Positions 33,927 to 43,350 of a stretch of 64,000 nucleotides of DNA are shown piece by piece. Location of the stretch: assembly GCA_943368475.1 (NCBI GenBank), contig CALRLF020000004.1:1-64000 (forward strand), read 5' to 3'. Every line of letters begins with the position of its first letter. Positions within the stretch are counted from its first letter, which is position 1. Made by a program: the position numbers and the translations under genes. Source of the stretch: UBA1930 sp943368475 (GTDB lineage: Bacteria; Bacteroidota; Bacteroidia; Chitinophagales; Chitinophagaceae). The notes below the pieces were generated by a model. That model was not told where the DNA came from. It ran no database searches and saw only the letters and a list, made by a program, of their open reading frames with translations.

Positions 33927-36302
33927 ATGATTCAAAAACTTTACTTCATACTGCTCCTTTGCATATTTTCAATATTGGCTAAAGCACAGCCCGACTCTAT
34001 ATTAAATGTATATGCCGATAAGTTTCAAGAAGAACGCATTTTTATTCATTTCGATAAAACTGCGTACTTACCAGGAGAAACAGTTTGGTTTAAGGCGTAC
34101 TTAATGCAAGGAATTGAACTTACCGATATCAGTAAAAATTTCTATGTCGATTTTATGAATGAAGAAGGTAAATTAATTGAACATTTTACAGCACCTATAA
34201 TTTTATCATCGGCTAAAGGCATGTTCAAAATACCTGCCACATACAAATCGAATCAATTATTTATAAAAGCCTACACATCGTGGATGCTCAATTTCGATAG
34301 TGCTTTTCTTTACCATAAAAAATTACCCATTTTACAAACGCCTACTGTAACCGCCAATTTACAAGCTCCTGCAACCGAAATGGTTTTTTTGCCCGAAGGT
34401 GGTCATTTGGTATACGACTTAAAAACAAGGGTTGCTTTTAAAGCAACTACAACACAAGGCTTACCTATATATGCTAAAGGTGCATTGTATAACAATAAAA
34501 ATGTTTTAATAGATTCTGTAGAAACCGCACATAATGGCATGGGCATTTTTAATGTAATACCCATAAAGGGAGAAAGCTATATGGTAAAATGGAAAGATGA
34601 ATTTAAAGTCAATCATACAACAATACTGCCTACAGCACAAGAAGCAGGTGTTGCAATGAAACTAGATCAAAAAAATAAAAAAATGTATGTAGCAATTGCC
34701 AGACAAACCAATGCTACAGAAAATTATAAGCTAATACGTGTTGTTGCTACTATTAAAAAACAAGTAGTGTATCGCAGCAATATTAAGTTGCACAACAACA
34801 ATGAAGCAGTAGCCGCAATTCCTGTAGATGGACTTCCGTCTGGGATTATTCAAGTAACATTATTCGATATAAACTGGGTGCCATTAGCCGAAAGAATTTG
34901 CTTTATAAAAAACGATGAATTTGAGCTGCTTGCCGATGCTCGTTTGTTTCGTCCTAACTTTTCTCCCAAGGCTAAAAATACCATCGAAATAAATATTCCT
35001 GATACCATTACCACGAATTTATCGGTTGCTGTTACCGATGCTGTTTCTGTACAATCCAATACAGAAAATATGATTAGCTCCATGTTATTAACCACAGAAA
35101 TTAAAGGCTATGTTCATGAGCCCATGCAATATTTTTTAAACGATGCTGATAGTACCAATCAAAACCTAGATTTAGTAATGTTAACCAATGGTTGGCGTAA
35201 AATTCATTGGCAAGATGTTGCTTTGAATAAATTACCAACAATTCAACATCCAAAAGATTCAGCATTTTTATCAATTGAAGCAACTATGCTAGGTGTAAGA
35301 ACTGGCTTAATAAGAGATGCAGGCGATATGAATTTAATTTTTAAAACAAAAGATTCAGCCGTTCAGTTTTTTTCTTTGCCCTTGCAATCAAACGGAAAGT
35401 TTTTATTGAAAGATTTGATTTTTTTTGATACCGCAACTTTGTATTATCAATTCAATAAAAATAAAGACATCGTAAATGTTGCTACAGTAAGCTTCGACAA
35501 TTCATTTGTTAAAGCCAATGAAAAAACTGAGTTAAAAAATTTATTTATAAACCCTGCAATACTAGATACCAACGGTTTATTTAGAAGAAATCAGTTGTGG
35601 GAAAAACAATTGTATTTAGATAAATTATTACAAACTACAACACTCGAAGGCGTTACAGTAAAAGCAAAAAACAAAACACCTGCCGAAACTTTTGAAGCTA
35701 AATATGCTTCTGGACTATTTAGAGGAGGCGATGGTTATTTTTTTGACATGATGAATAATACAGGTGCACTTGGGGCAATAGATATTTTTTCTTATTTGCA
35801 AGGACGTGTTGCTGGAATGATGATTCAAAATTCAGGTTCAGAAACTTCTGTTCGATGGAGGGATGGAGATGTAAAGTTTTTCTTAGATGAAATGCCCGTG
35901 GATGCAACTGTTTTAAAAATGATTAGTGTAAGAGATATGGCTTATGTAAAAATTATACGCCCTCCTTTTATGGGTGCACCAGCTGGAGCCATTGCTGTTT
36001 ATACTCGAAAAGCAGAGGATGCAACACCCGTTCCTGGAAAATCTTTAGAACATAAAAAAATTGCAGGCTACACCTATATCAAAGAATTTTATGCTCCAAA
36101 TTATGATAAACAGCCCGAACTGAAATTTAATCAAGATGTTAGATCAACATTATACTGGAACCCTTTTGTGTTATTAGATAAAAAGAATAGAACCATTCAA
36201 CTGTCGTTTTTTAATAATGATGTAAGTAAAAAATTACGCATTAATATTCAAGGGTTTAATATGGAAGGAAAACTAGTGAGTATAGAAAAACTCGTTCAAT
36301 AA
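33927..36302 (+). CDS. MG2-domain protein with C-terminal TonB-plug-like domain
   Basis: 791 residues with a signal peptide (MIQKLYFILLLCIFSILAKAQ). Near residue 38 the macroglobulin-like segment IFIHFDKTAYLPGETVWFKA begins an MG2 domain, followed by more beta domains. Around 600-700 there is a plug-like region (SYLQGRVAGMMIQ, then FLDEMPVDA and IRPPFMGAPAGAIAVYTRK). No barrel follows; the end is a small beta segment. The family is frequent in Bacteroidota envelopes and has no proven role. It lies just before polA but has its own start region. Confidence 0.8.
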   Translation: MIQKLYFILLLCIFSILAKAQPDSILNVYADKFQEERIFIHFDKTAYLPGETVWFKAYLMQGIELTDISKNFYVDFMNEEGKLIEHFTAPIILSSAKGMFKIPATYKSNQLFIKAYTSWMLNFDSAFLYHKKLPILQTPTVTANLQAPATEMVFLPEGGHLVYDLKTRVAFKATTTQGLPIYAKGALYNNKNVLIDSVETAHNGMGIFNVIPIKGESYMVKWKDEFKVNHTTILPTAQEAGVAMKLDQKNKKMYVAIARQTNATENYKLIRVVATIKKQVVYRSNIKLHNNNEAVAAIPVDGLPSGIIQVTLFDINWVPLAERICFIKNDEFELLADARLFRPNFSPKAKNTIEINIPDTITTNLSVAVTDAVSVQSNTENMISSMLLTTEIKGYVHEPMQYFLNDADSTNQNLDLVMLTNGWRKIHWQDVALNKLPTIQHPKDSAFLSIEATMLGVRTGLIRDAGDMNLIFKTKDSAVQFFSLPLQSNGKFLLKDLIFFDTATLYYQFNKNKDIVNVATVSFDNSFVKANEKTELKNLFINPAILDTNGLFRRNQLWEKQLYLDKLLQTTTLEGVTVKAKNKTPAETFEAKYASGLFRGGDGYFFDMMNNTGALGAIDIFSYLQGRVAGMMIQNSGSETSVRWRDGDVKFFLDEMPVDATVLKMISVRDMAYVKIIRPPFMGAPAGAIAVYTRKAEDATPVPGKSLEHKKIAGYTYIKEFYAPNYDKQPELKFNQDVRSTLYWNPFVLLDKKNRTIQLSFFNNDVSKKLRINIQGFNMEGKLVSIEKLVQ

Positions 36303-36380
36303 TATTTTATTGGTAATCCACTATACAATTGTTGTTGCAGAAGTTTTGTACCAACTCTTTAACCTTTCAATGGTCTTACC

Positions 36381-36388
36381 TACATTTA
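36381..36388 (+). promoter_or_regulatory. Near-consensus -7 box of polA
   Basis: TACATTTA differs from TAnnTTTG only at its last base and ends four bases before the ATG at 36393, the same spacing as at kdsD and mnmG. Confidence 0.35.
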
Positions 36389-36392
36389 CCGC

Positions 36393-39248
36393 ATGCAAGA
36401 AAAAAAATTATTTTTACTAGATGCATTTGCATTAATCTTCAGGGCATATTATGCGTTAATTCGCAACCCAAGAATTACAAGCACAGGCATGAACACCAAT
36501 GCCCAGTTTGGTTTTACCAATACATTGGTAGAATTGATTAATAAAGAAAAACCAACACATGTGGCGGTGTGTTTTGATGTGGCTGGAAAAACTGAACGAC
36601 ACACAGATTTTGCCGATTATAAAGCCAACCGACAAGAAACGCCAGAAGATTTATTGGCTGCTGTTCCGTACATCAAAAGAATTATTGAAGGCTTCAACAT
36701 TCCAGTAATTGGTATTGAAGGCTATGAGGCTGATGATGTAATTGGTACATTGGCTTGGGAGGCTCATGATGCAGGTTATGAAGTGTTTATGGTAACGCCT
36801 GATAAAGATTATGGTCAGTTAGTACGTGATGGCATTAAGATTTATAAACCTGGCTATCAAGGTGGCGATGTAGAAATTATGGGCCCTGAAGAAGTGTGCA
36901 AGAAATGGGATATTGAAAGAGTAGATCAGGTAATTGATATTTTAGGATTGATGGGTGATGCTGTAGATAATATTCCTGGCATTAAAGGTGTAGGTGAAAA
37001 AACTGCAGCCAAATTATTGAAGGAATATGGCACACTAGAAAATGTATTAGAAAATGCCGATAAAATAAAAGGGGCACTGGGTGAAAAAGTAAGAGCAGGA
37101 AAAGAAGATGCCATTATGAGTAAAAAACTGGCTACTATTATTACCAAAGTGCCAGTTGAATTTCATGAAGAAAATTTTAGGGTGAAGGAGTGGAACAAAG
37201 AAGCATTAAAAGAAGTATTTGCTGAGTTAGAATTTAAAACACTGGGTAAACGTTTATTAGGGGAAGATTTTAATGTGTTTACGCAAGCTCCAGTTGGTGT
37301 ACAAACTGATTTATTTGGCAATGTAGTAGCACAAAAGTCGGGAGATAAAAAATTAGAAAGTCAGAAGAAAGACAGCCTGAATATTTTACCAACCGCTGAT
37401 GAAATTGATAAAGGCTATCAAGTTGATAAAAACATCAACAATGTAGAACATAAATATGAGTTGTTAGATAGTGAAGGAAAAATTAGCCAATTCGTCAATT
37501 CAATAATTCATGAATCAGAGATTTGTTTTGATACAGAAACCACCGGCATTGATGCCAATGAAGCAGAATTGGTGGGATTGAGCTTTTCGGTTAAACCACA
37601 CGAAGCCTATTATATTCCTTGTCCTGCAAACAGAGAAGAAACGTTGAAACTTCTTGAATTGCTTAAACCTTTGTTTGAACTTTCAACCATTACTTGGATT
37701 GGTCAGAATATTAAATACGATATGCTCATGCTGAAATGGTATGGCATAGAATTGAAAGGAAACATTTATGATACCATGTTGGTACATTATGTAGTTGAGC
37801 CAGATGGCAAGCGTAGCATGGATTTGCTGAGTGCTCAATACTTGCAATATGAACCTGTACATATTGAAGAGTTGATTGGCAAAAAAGGAAAAGGACAAGG
37901 TACCATGAGGGATGTGGAGATTGAAAAGATTAAAGAATATGCTGCTGAAGACGCTGATATTACTTTGCAATTAAAACATGTACTAGATCCACAACTAAAA
38001 GAAAAAGAGGTGGAGAAAGTTTTTTACGAAGTAGAAAATCCTTTGGTGAAAGTGTTGACCGATATGGAATTTGAAGGAGTGAAAGTGGACGAAACATTCT
38101 TAAAAGATTACAGCAAAGTTTTAGAAATTGATGCCAAGCAAGCCGAAGAAAGTGTTTATAAGCAAGCTGGTGTTCGTTTCAATTTAGCATCGCCCAAACA
38201 ATTGGGTGAAGTGTTGTTTGAAAAATTGCAATTAGATTCTAGTGCTAAGAAAACAAAAACTGGTCAGTACCAAACTGGTGAAGATGTATTACAAAAGCTG
38301 GCAGTAAAAGGTCATACCATTGTAGAAGATATTTTGACTTTTAGAGAATTAACCAAACTGAAAAGTACTTATGTAGATGCTTTGCCAGAAATGATTAACC
38401 CCAAAACTGGTCGTGTACATACATCGTATGCACAAGCAGTTGCAGTTACAGGAAGGTTGAGCAGCAATAATCCTAACCTGCAAAATATTCCTATCAGAAC
38501 TGATAGAGGAAAGGAAATTCGTAAAGCATTTATACCAAGAGCAAAAGGAAGATTGTTGGTAAGTGCCGATTATTCTCAAATAGAATTAAGAATTGTTGCT
38601 GCTATTAGTGGTGATCCAAACATGTGTGAGGCTTTCCGTCTAGGTAAAGATATTCATACAGCTACTGCAGCAAAAGTATATGGCATTGATGAAGCTGAGG
38701 TAACCAAAGAAATGCGTTACAAAGCCAAGAGTGTAAACTTTGGAATTATTTATGGACAAGGAGCTTTTGGTTTAGCCGATAATTTGGGCATTAGCCGTAC
38801 AGAAGCCAAAGAAATTATTGATAACTATAAACGTGAGTTTAGTGGCATTCAAAAGTATATGGATGACACCATCAACTTTGCCAGAGAAACAGGTTATGTA
38901 GAAACTTTGATGGGAAGAAAACGTTGGCTGAGAGATATTAATAGCAGCAACTTTACCGTTCGTGGTTTTGCTGAACGAAATGCTATTAATAGTCCAATAC
39001 AGGGTACAGCAGCCGATATGATTAAACTGGCAATGATTAAAATTCATGCGGCATTAAAAGCATCTACTTTACAAAGCAAAATGATTTTACAAGTACATGA
39101 TGAATTGATTTTTGATGCTGTTGAAAGTGAAATTGACTTGTTGAAACCATTGATTTTAGACAATATGAAACAGGCATTGATATTACCAAACGAAGTACCT
39201 GTTGAAGCTGAAGTTGGTGTTGGAGAAAACTGGTTGGAGGCACATTAA
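36393..39248 (+). CDS. polA: DNA polymerase I
   Basis: 951 residues with all three domains. The 5' nuclease domain (about 1-290) contains GYEADDVIGTLA and GDAVDNIPGIKGVGEKTA. The 3'-5' exonuclease domain is active by motif: FDTETTGID (Asp and Glu), then IGQNIKYDMLML and AAEDADIT. The polymerase domain shows motif A DYSQIELR, motif B KSVNFGIIYGQGAFGL and motif C VHDELIFD. The length is normal. The gene ends just before a stretch of ACCACAGAG-type repeats. Confidence 0.98.
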   Translation: MQEKKLFLLDAFALIFRAYYALIRNPRITSTGMNTNAQFGFTNTLVELINKEKPTHVAVCFDVAGKTERHTDFADYKANRQETPEDLLAAVPYIKRIIEGFNIPVIGIEGYEADDVIGTLAWEAHDAGYEVFMVTPDKDYGQLVRDGIKIYKPGYQGGDVEIMGPEEVCKKWDIERVDQVIDILGLMGDAVDNIPGIKGVGEKTAAKLLKEYGTLENVLENADKIKGALGEKVRAGKEDAIMSKKLATIITKVPVEFHEENFRVKEWNKEALKEVFAELEFKTLGKRLLGEDFNVFTQAPVGVQTDLFGNVVAQKSGDKKLESQKKDSLNILPTADEIDKGYQVDKNINNVEHKYELLDSEGKISQFVNSIIHESEICFDTETTGIDANEAELVGLSFSVKPHEAYYIPCPANREETLKLLELLKPLFELSTITWIGQNIKYDMLMLKWYGIELKGNIYDTMLVHYVVEPDGKRSMDLLSAQYLQYEPVHIEELIGKKGKGQGTMRDVEIEKIKEYAAEDADITLQLKHVLDPQLKEKEVEKVFYEVENPLVKVLTDMEFEGVKVDETFLKDYSKVLEIDAKQAEESVYKQAGVRFNLASPKQLGEVLFEKLQLDSSAKKTKTGQYQTGEDVLQKLAVKGHTIVEDILTFRELTKLKSTYVDALPEMINPKTGRVHTSYAQAVAVTGRLSSNNPNLQNIPIRTDRGKEIRKAFIPRAKGRLLVSADYSQIELRIVAAISGDPNMCEAFRLGKDIHTATAAKVYGIDEAEVTKEMRYKAKSVNFGIIYGQGAFGLADNLGISRTEAKEIIDNYKREFSGIQKYMDDTINFARETGYVETLMGRKRWLRDINSSNFTVRGFAERNAINSPIQGTAADMIKLAMIKIHAALKASTLQSKMILQVHDELIFDAVESEIDLLKPLILDNMKQALILPNEVPVEAEVGVGENWLEAH

Positions 39249-39252
39249 GTTT

Positions 39253-39389
39253 AACCACAGAGCAAAGAAGCAATGAAGAAAAGTAGTTACTTATAGTGTA
39301 AAGGAAGTAAGCTGAGAAAATAAACCACAGGGCAAAGAAGCAATGAAGAATTTTACCTAGTGTGCTTCTTTGCTCTGTGTTTCAAAAAA
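39253..39389. repeat. Left repeat block of the GxxExxY cassette
   Basis: Two direct copies of a 28-base unit (39253-39280 and 39323-39350; one mismatch) start with AACCACAG and end in CAATGAAGAA. An inverted copy (GTGCTTCTTTGCTCTGTG, starting 39362) follows directly. The second copy, 39326-39347, is the exact reverse complement of 39827-39848 beyond the gene. Confidence 0.8.
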
Positions 39390-39397
39390 ACGTAAAA

Positions 39398-39787
39398 ATG
39401 GATGTCAATAAAATCACCAGTAAAATAATTGAAGCAGCCATTATTGTTCATAATGAATTAGGTCCTGGTTTATTGGAAAGTGTTTATGAAAAATGTTTAG
39501 CGGAGGTTTTATATGAAATGGGATTTATTGTAGAAACACAAAAGTCATTGCCTGTAGTTTTTAGAGGTAAAGAAATAGATATGAATTTCAGGATAGATTT
39601 ATTAGTAAACGAGGAGGTAATTGTAGAATTAAAAGCTACAGAATCTATTTTACCAATACACGAAGCTCAATTATTTACTTACTTAAAACTGTCAGGAAAA
39701 AATGTAGGCTTGCTGATTAACTTCAATGTTAAACTCTTAAAATCAGGAATAAAAAGAGTAGTTCTTGATTTTTCAAAACCATATTAA
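39398..39787 (+). CDS. GxxExxY-family protein (PD-(D/E)XK-like)
   Basis: 129 residues from the ATG at 39398; an in-frame GTG at 39362 lies inside the repeat block and is not credible. The name motif is Gly24-Glu27-Tyr30 in GPGLLESVYEKCL. Asp67 and Glu77-Leu-Lys79 (FRIDLLV..VELKATES) fit a PD-(D/E)XK nuclease fold, as proposed for the family. The activity is unproven. The gene lies between inverted repeats in the gap between polA and a sugar kinase, like a small cassette. It seems intact. Confidence 0.9.
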   Translation: MDVNKITSKIIEAAIIVHNELGPGLLESVYEKCLAEVLYEMGFIVETQKSLPVVFRGKEIDMNFRIDLLVNEEVIVELKATESILPIHEAQLFTYLKLSGKNVGLLINFNVKLLKSGIKRVVLDFSKPY

Positions 39788-39824
39788 GCATTAATAACAG
39801 TGCAACAAAGCATAACGAGAAAAT

Positions 39825-39858
39825 CCTTCATTGCTTCTTTGCCCTGTGTTTCAAAAAA
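39825..39858 (-). repeat. Right inverted repeat of the GxxExxY cassette
   Basis: Positions 39827-39848 are the exact reverse complement of 39326-39347, 22 of 22 bases (core TTCATTGCTTCTTTGCCCTG). The flank GTTTCAAAAAA also matches 39379-39389. The cassette ends 11 bases before the next gene's ATG. Confidence 0.85.
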
Positions 39859-39868
39859 TAAATATAAC

Positions 39869-40789
39869 ATGATTCTCACTATAACCCTCAATCCATGTAT
39901 AGACAAAAGCTCTACCATGGAAAACCTAAAACCAGAAAGTAAATTACGTTGTACCGAAGTAGTAAACGAACCAGGTGGCGGCGGTATTAATGTTAGCAAA
40001 GCATTGAAAAAATTAGGAGCAGCTTCGGTTGCATTATTTCCTGCAGGTGGGCACAATGGAAATATGTTGTGTTCTCTATTAGATAAAGAAGGTATTCCTT
40101 TTCATGCTGTTGACTCTGTTGTAGAAACCAGAGAAAATTGGGTAATGTTAGAAAATAGTACCAACAACCAATTTCGTTTTACTTTTCCCGGAAGAGCAGT
40201 AGTTGAAGAAACCATTATTACTTTAGTAGATCATATTAGAACCTTTTCTCCAACCTATGTTGTTGCAAGTGGTAGTTTGCCACCAGGATTACCAGATTAT
40301 TTTTATGGATTGATTGTAAAAAATGCGGCTGCTGTTGGTGCAAAATGTATTGTAGATACCAGTGGACCAGCACTAGAAGCTTTAAAAGGAAAACATGCAT
40401 TTTTAATAAAACCAAACATTGGTGAATTGTGCAAAATGCTGAATATAGAATGGTTGGATAAAAATGAAGTTCCTGACGCAGCTCAACAAGCAATTATTGA
40501 TGGTTATGCCGAAATGATGGCTGTTAGTCTTGGTCCAGAAGGTGCATGGCTAGTAACCAAAGATGAAAAGCATTTTGCTGCAGCCCCAAAAGTAGATAAG
40601 AAAAGTACCGTTGGTGCTGGCGATAGTATGGTTGCAGGAATTACCTATATGTTACAACAACAAAAATCTTTAAAAGAAGTAATTGCATTTGGCGTTGCTT
40701 GTGGTAGTGCAGCAACCATGAATACAGGTACACAACTCTTCAAAAAAGAAGATGTAGAAAAACTATACAGCACTATTGTGCCTGTTTAA
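39869..40789 (+). CDS. PfkB-family sugar kinase (1-phosphofructokinase/6-phosphofructokinase type)
   Basis: 306 residues from the ATG at 39869, which gives the family start MILTITLNPCIDKS; in-frame upstream codons lie in the repeat. It shows NEPGGGGINVSKALKKLG (sugar-phosphate binding) and the late VGAGDSMVAG with the catalytic Asp. LacC/FruK/Pfk-2-type kinases share these features. No PTS or fru genes are nearby, so the exact sugar phosphate (fructose-1-P, fructose-6-P or tagatose-6-P) is open. It converges directly on the kinase gene at 40790. Confidence 0.88.
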   Translation: MILTITLNPCIDKSSTMENLKPESKLRCTEVVNEPGGGGINVSKALKKLGAASVALFPAGGHNGNMLCSLLDKEGIPFHAVDSVVETRENWVMLENSTNNQFRFTFPGRAVVEETIITLVDHIRTFSPTYVVASGSLPPGLPDYFYGLIVKNAAAVGAKCIVDTSGPALEALKGKHAFLIKPNIGELCKMLNIEWLDKNEVPDAAQQAIIDGYAEMMAVSLGPEGAWLVTKDEKHFAAAPKVDKKSTVGAGDSMVAGITYMLQQQKSLKEVIAFGVACGSAATMNTGTQLFKKEDVEKLYSTIVPV

Positions 40790-42694
40790 TTAAAGGATAA
40801 CACAAAATCTGCTGCCTTTTCCTTTGGTGCTGGTGATGATAAATTCACCACCACAAATTTGTGTGTATTCTTTTACAAACAATAAACCTAAACCACTGCC
40901 TTTTTCATTTTCGGTACCCAATTGAGAAAATGGTTTTTCTATTTTAAAGAGTTGATTAATCTCTTTGTCGGTCATACCAACGCCTGTGTCTTCCACACAT
41001 ATTTTTACTTTGTTATTATAATGTTTAGCTTCAATGGTTACTGTTCCACCATTGGGTGTAAACTTAATAGAGTTATTTACCAGATTTCTAATAATTAATG
41101 AAATATGATTTCTATCTGCATTTACACTTATCCCTTTTTCTATATCCAGCAAAATTTGTAAATCTTTTTGAGTCGCAGCATTACTAGAAATAAATACAAT
41201 ATCTTGAGCGATGTCTTCAATTTTTAGTTCTTCTTTTTTAACACTTACATCGCCTCTGATTTGTAATTGAGCCCAAACCAATAAGTTTTCTAAAAGCATA
41301 TCAACACCACCAACACTTTGTTTTAGTTCTTTAACAATCATTGTAGAATCTTCGGCAGAAAGGCTTTCACTTTTCATAAAATCAATTAAGCCTTTAAGTG
41401 AAGCAACTGGTCCACGCAAATCATGGCTTATAATAGAAAACATTCGGTCTTTTACATGATTTATTTGTTGTAAATCTTTTGCTTGTGTTTGTATAGAATC
41501 ATGTTGTTTAGATAATTGAAACAACATTTTTTTTCTTTCTTTCGATCTTTTATAAAAAGAAAAAACCAGTAACATAACCAAGAAAATAATGCCCGATAAT
41601 GCAATTACAATAATTTTGTTTCTACTGTTTTTAGCTTTTAAAAAGTCTACTTCTTGTTGCTTCTTTTCGCCACGATAGCGTTCCAATAAGTTATTAAGTG
41701 CAATAAACTTTTTATAACTGAGCAATGTATCGGCAATTATTCTGTATTTCTCAAGGCTTATTAAGGCTTTTTCCTCATTACCTGTTTCTTTGTATAATTG
41801 ATACTTTAACTCCTCTGCCTCCATTATTAAATCGTCCATTTTCAACTCTTCTGCCATACGAATACAAGAATCGGCATATACAAATGCCAAAGTATAATTT
41901 TTTTGTCCACCTTTAATTTTTGCAAATTGTAACTTACCGTAGGCAATACCATATTCGTTGCCTTGCTTATACGAGAGTTTGTCTGAAAGTAATAGATATT
42001 GTTCCCCATCTATATACTTTTTTTGAGCGATTAAAATATCAGCTAAATTGCCATACACATATTCTAAAATTGCATCGTTACTTTTCTTTGTTCCAATTGC
42101 TAGTGCTTGATTGGTGAAATATAAAGCAGAGTCTAATTTATTATCTGAGTAGTAATTATCGCCTAAGCTTCCATATGTATTTCCTAGATATTCTTCTCGA
42201 TCTTTAAATTGCTCAATTGCTTTAAAAAAATAATTTCTCGAAAGTTCGTAATGCTTAATTACACTATACAGTTCTCCCAATGCAAAAAAACAATTACCCA
42301 AACCTATAGTATTGTTAGTTGTTTCGTATAAATCTCTGGCATCTAATAAATATTCAATTGCTTGAATTTGCTGATTGATATAGCTGTATGCTTCACCCAA
42401 AGCAAGTAGGGCATCGGCTTTTAATTCAGTAGATTTTTGTACTTCGGCATATTGTAAAGCATCGCTGGCAAAGTATATTGAAGAGTCTACGTTAACAAGT
42501 AAGTACGATGAAGATGCATCTAGTTCAGCAAGTATTTTTTCTTTTTCGGTTTTGCTTGATTTGATTTTAATCAATGCATCAGTTACTTTAATGCGTTGTG
42601 CAAATACCGTATTTCTGTTTACACAGAGCAATACAATAAACACAAATAAAAGAGTTGCTCTTTTATACAATTTCTTTGGGGGTGTAGTATGCAT
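40790..42694 (-). CDS. TPR-containing sensor histidine kinase
   Basis: About 634 residues, starting at the ATG at 42694, which begins an N-terminal signal/anchor after MHTTPPKKLYKR. Six or so tetratricopeptide repeats fill the periplasmic part (about 60-370). One transmembrane helix (IIVIALSGIIFLVMLLVF) and a coiled segment lead to a HisKA domain with the H-box SIISHDLRGPVASL, then the ATPase N box NLVNNSIKF, G1 EDTGVGM and G2 GSGLGL. No response regulator is adjacent, so it is an orphan kinase. Ligand and partner are unknown. Confidence 0.9.
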   Translation of the reverse strand: MHTTPPKKLYKRATLLFVFIVLLCVNRNTVFAQRIKVTDALIKIKSSKTEKEKILAELDASSSYLLVNVDSSIYFASDALQYAEVQKSTELKADALLALGEAYSYINQQIQAIEYLLDARDLYETTNNTIGLGNCFFALGELYSVIKHYELSRNYFFKAIEQFKDREEYLGNTYGSLGDNYYSDNKLDSALYFTNQALAIGTKKSNDAILEYVYGNLADILIAQKKYIDGEQYLLLSDKLSYKQGNEYGIAYGKLQFAKIKGGQKNYTLAFVYADSCIRMAEELKMDDLIMEAEELKYQLYKETGNEEKALISLEKYRIIADTLLSYKKFIALNNLLERYRGEKKQQEVDFLKAKNSRNKIIVIALSGIIFLVMLLVFSFYKRSKERKKMLFQLSKQHDSIQTQAKDLQQINHVKDRMFSIISHDLRGPVASLKGLIDFMKSESLSAEDSTMIVKELKQSVGGVDMLLENLLVWAQLQIRGDVSVKKEELKIEDIAQDIVFISSNAATQKDLQILLDIEKGISVNADRNHISLIIRNLVNNSIKFTPNGGTVTIEAKHYNNKVKICVEDTGVGMTDKEINQLFKIEKPFSQLGTENEKGSGLGLLFVKEYTQICGGEFIITSTKGKGSRFCVIL

Positions 42695-42739
42695 CGAAAA
42701 AATAAACGGGTTGTGGCTAACTTTGGTTAAATTAATGTT

Positions 42740-43350
42740 ATGCCTAAACTTGGAACAAAAGTAGACAATTATATACAAAAGTCTGCCCCATTTGCACAAC
42801 CAATTTTAGTTCATTACAGAGCATTGGTACATAAAGCTTGTTCAGATGTTGAGGAGAAAATTAAATGGGGCATGCCTTTCTTTGATTACAAGGGAAAAAT
42901 GATGTGCCACATGGCAGCATTTAAGCAACACTGTGCATTTGGTTTTTTCAATGCAGCATTAATGAACGAATCAAAGCTTATAAAAAATGCAGCATCAGAA
43001 TCGGCAATGGGGCATTTGGGAAAAATAACTTCTTTAAAAGAGTTACCAGCTGATAAAGTATTGATTGACCTTATAAAAAAAGCCATGCTGGTTACCGATG
43101 CAGGAAAAAAATTGTAAAACTACCCATACCCAAAGCTGAATATGTAGTTCCAGATTATATAAATACCGCCATCAAAAAAAACAAAAAAGCATTTGCAATC
43201 TGGGAAGTTTTTGCACCAAGCCATAGAAAAGAATATGCAACTTGGATTGATGAAGCAAAAACCGAAGCAACCAAAATCAAACGTATTGAACAGGCAATTG
43301 AATGGATAGCCGAAGGCAAACAACGCAACTGGAAATACCAAACCAAATAA
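42740..43350 (+). pseudogene. DUF1801/YdeI-family protein, frameshifted
   Basis: The first frame codes for 125 residues of a DUF1801 domain (EEKIKWGMPFFDYKGKMMCH and FKQHCAFGF) and stops at 43115-43117 right after an A7 run at 43105-43111. One extra A would continue the frame as KKIVKLPIPKAEYVVPDY, then WIDEAKTEATKIKRIEQA and AIEWIAEGKQRNWKY to the stop at 43348-43350. This is the usual C-terminal part of YdeI/YdhG-type proteins, so the full gene would code for 203 residues. Either a true frameshift or a homopolymer sequencing error is possible. It is divergent from the TPR kinase. Confidence 0.85.
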
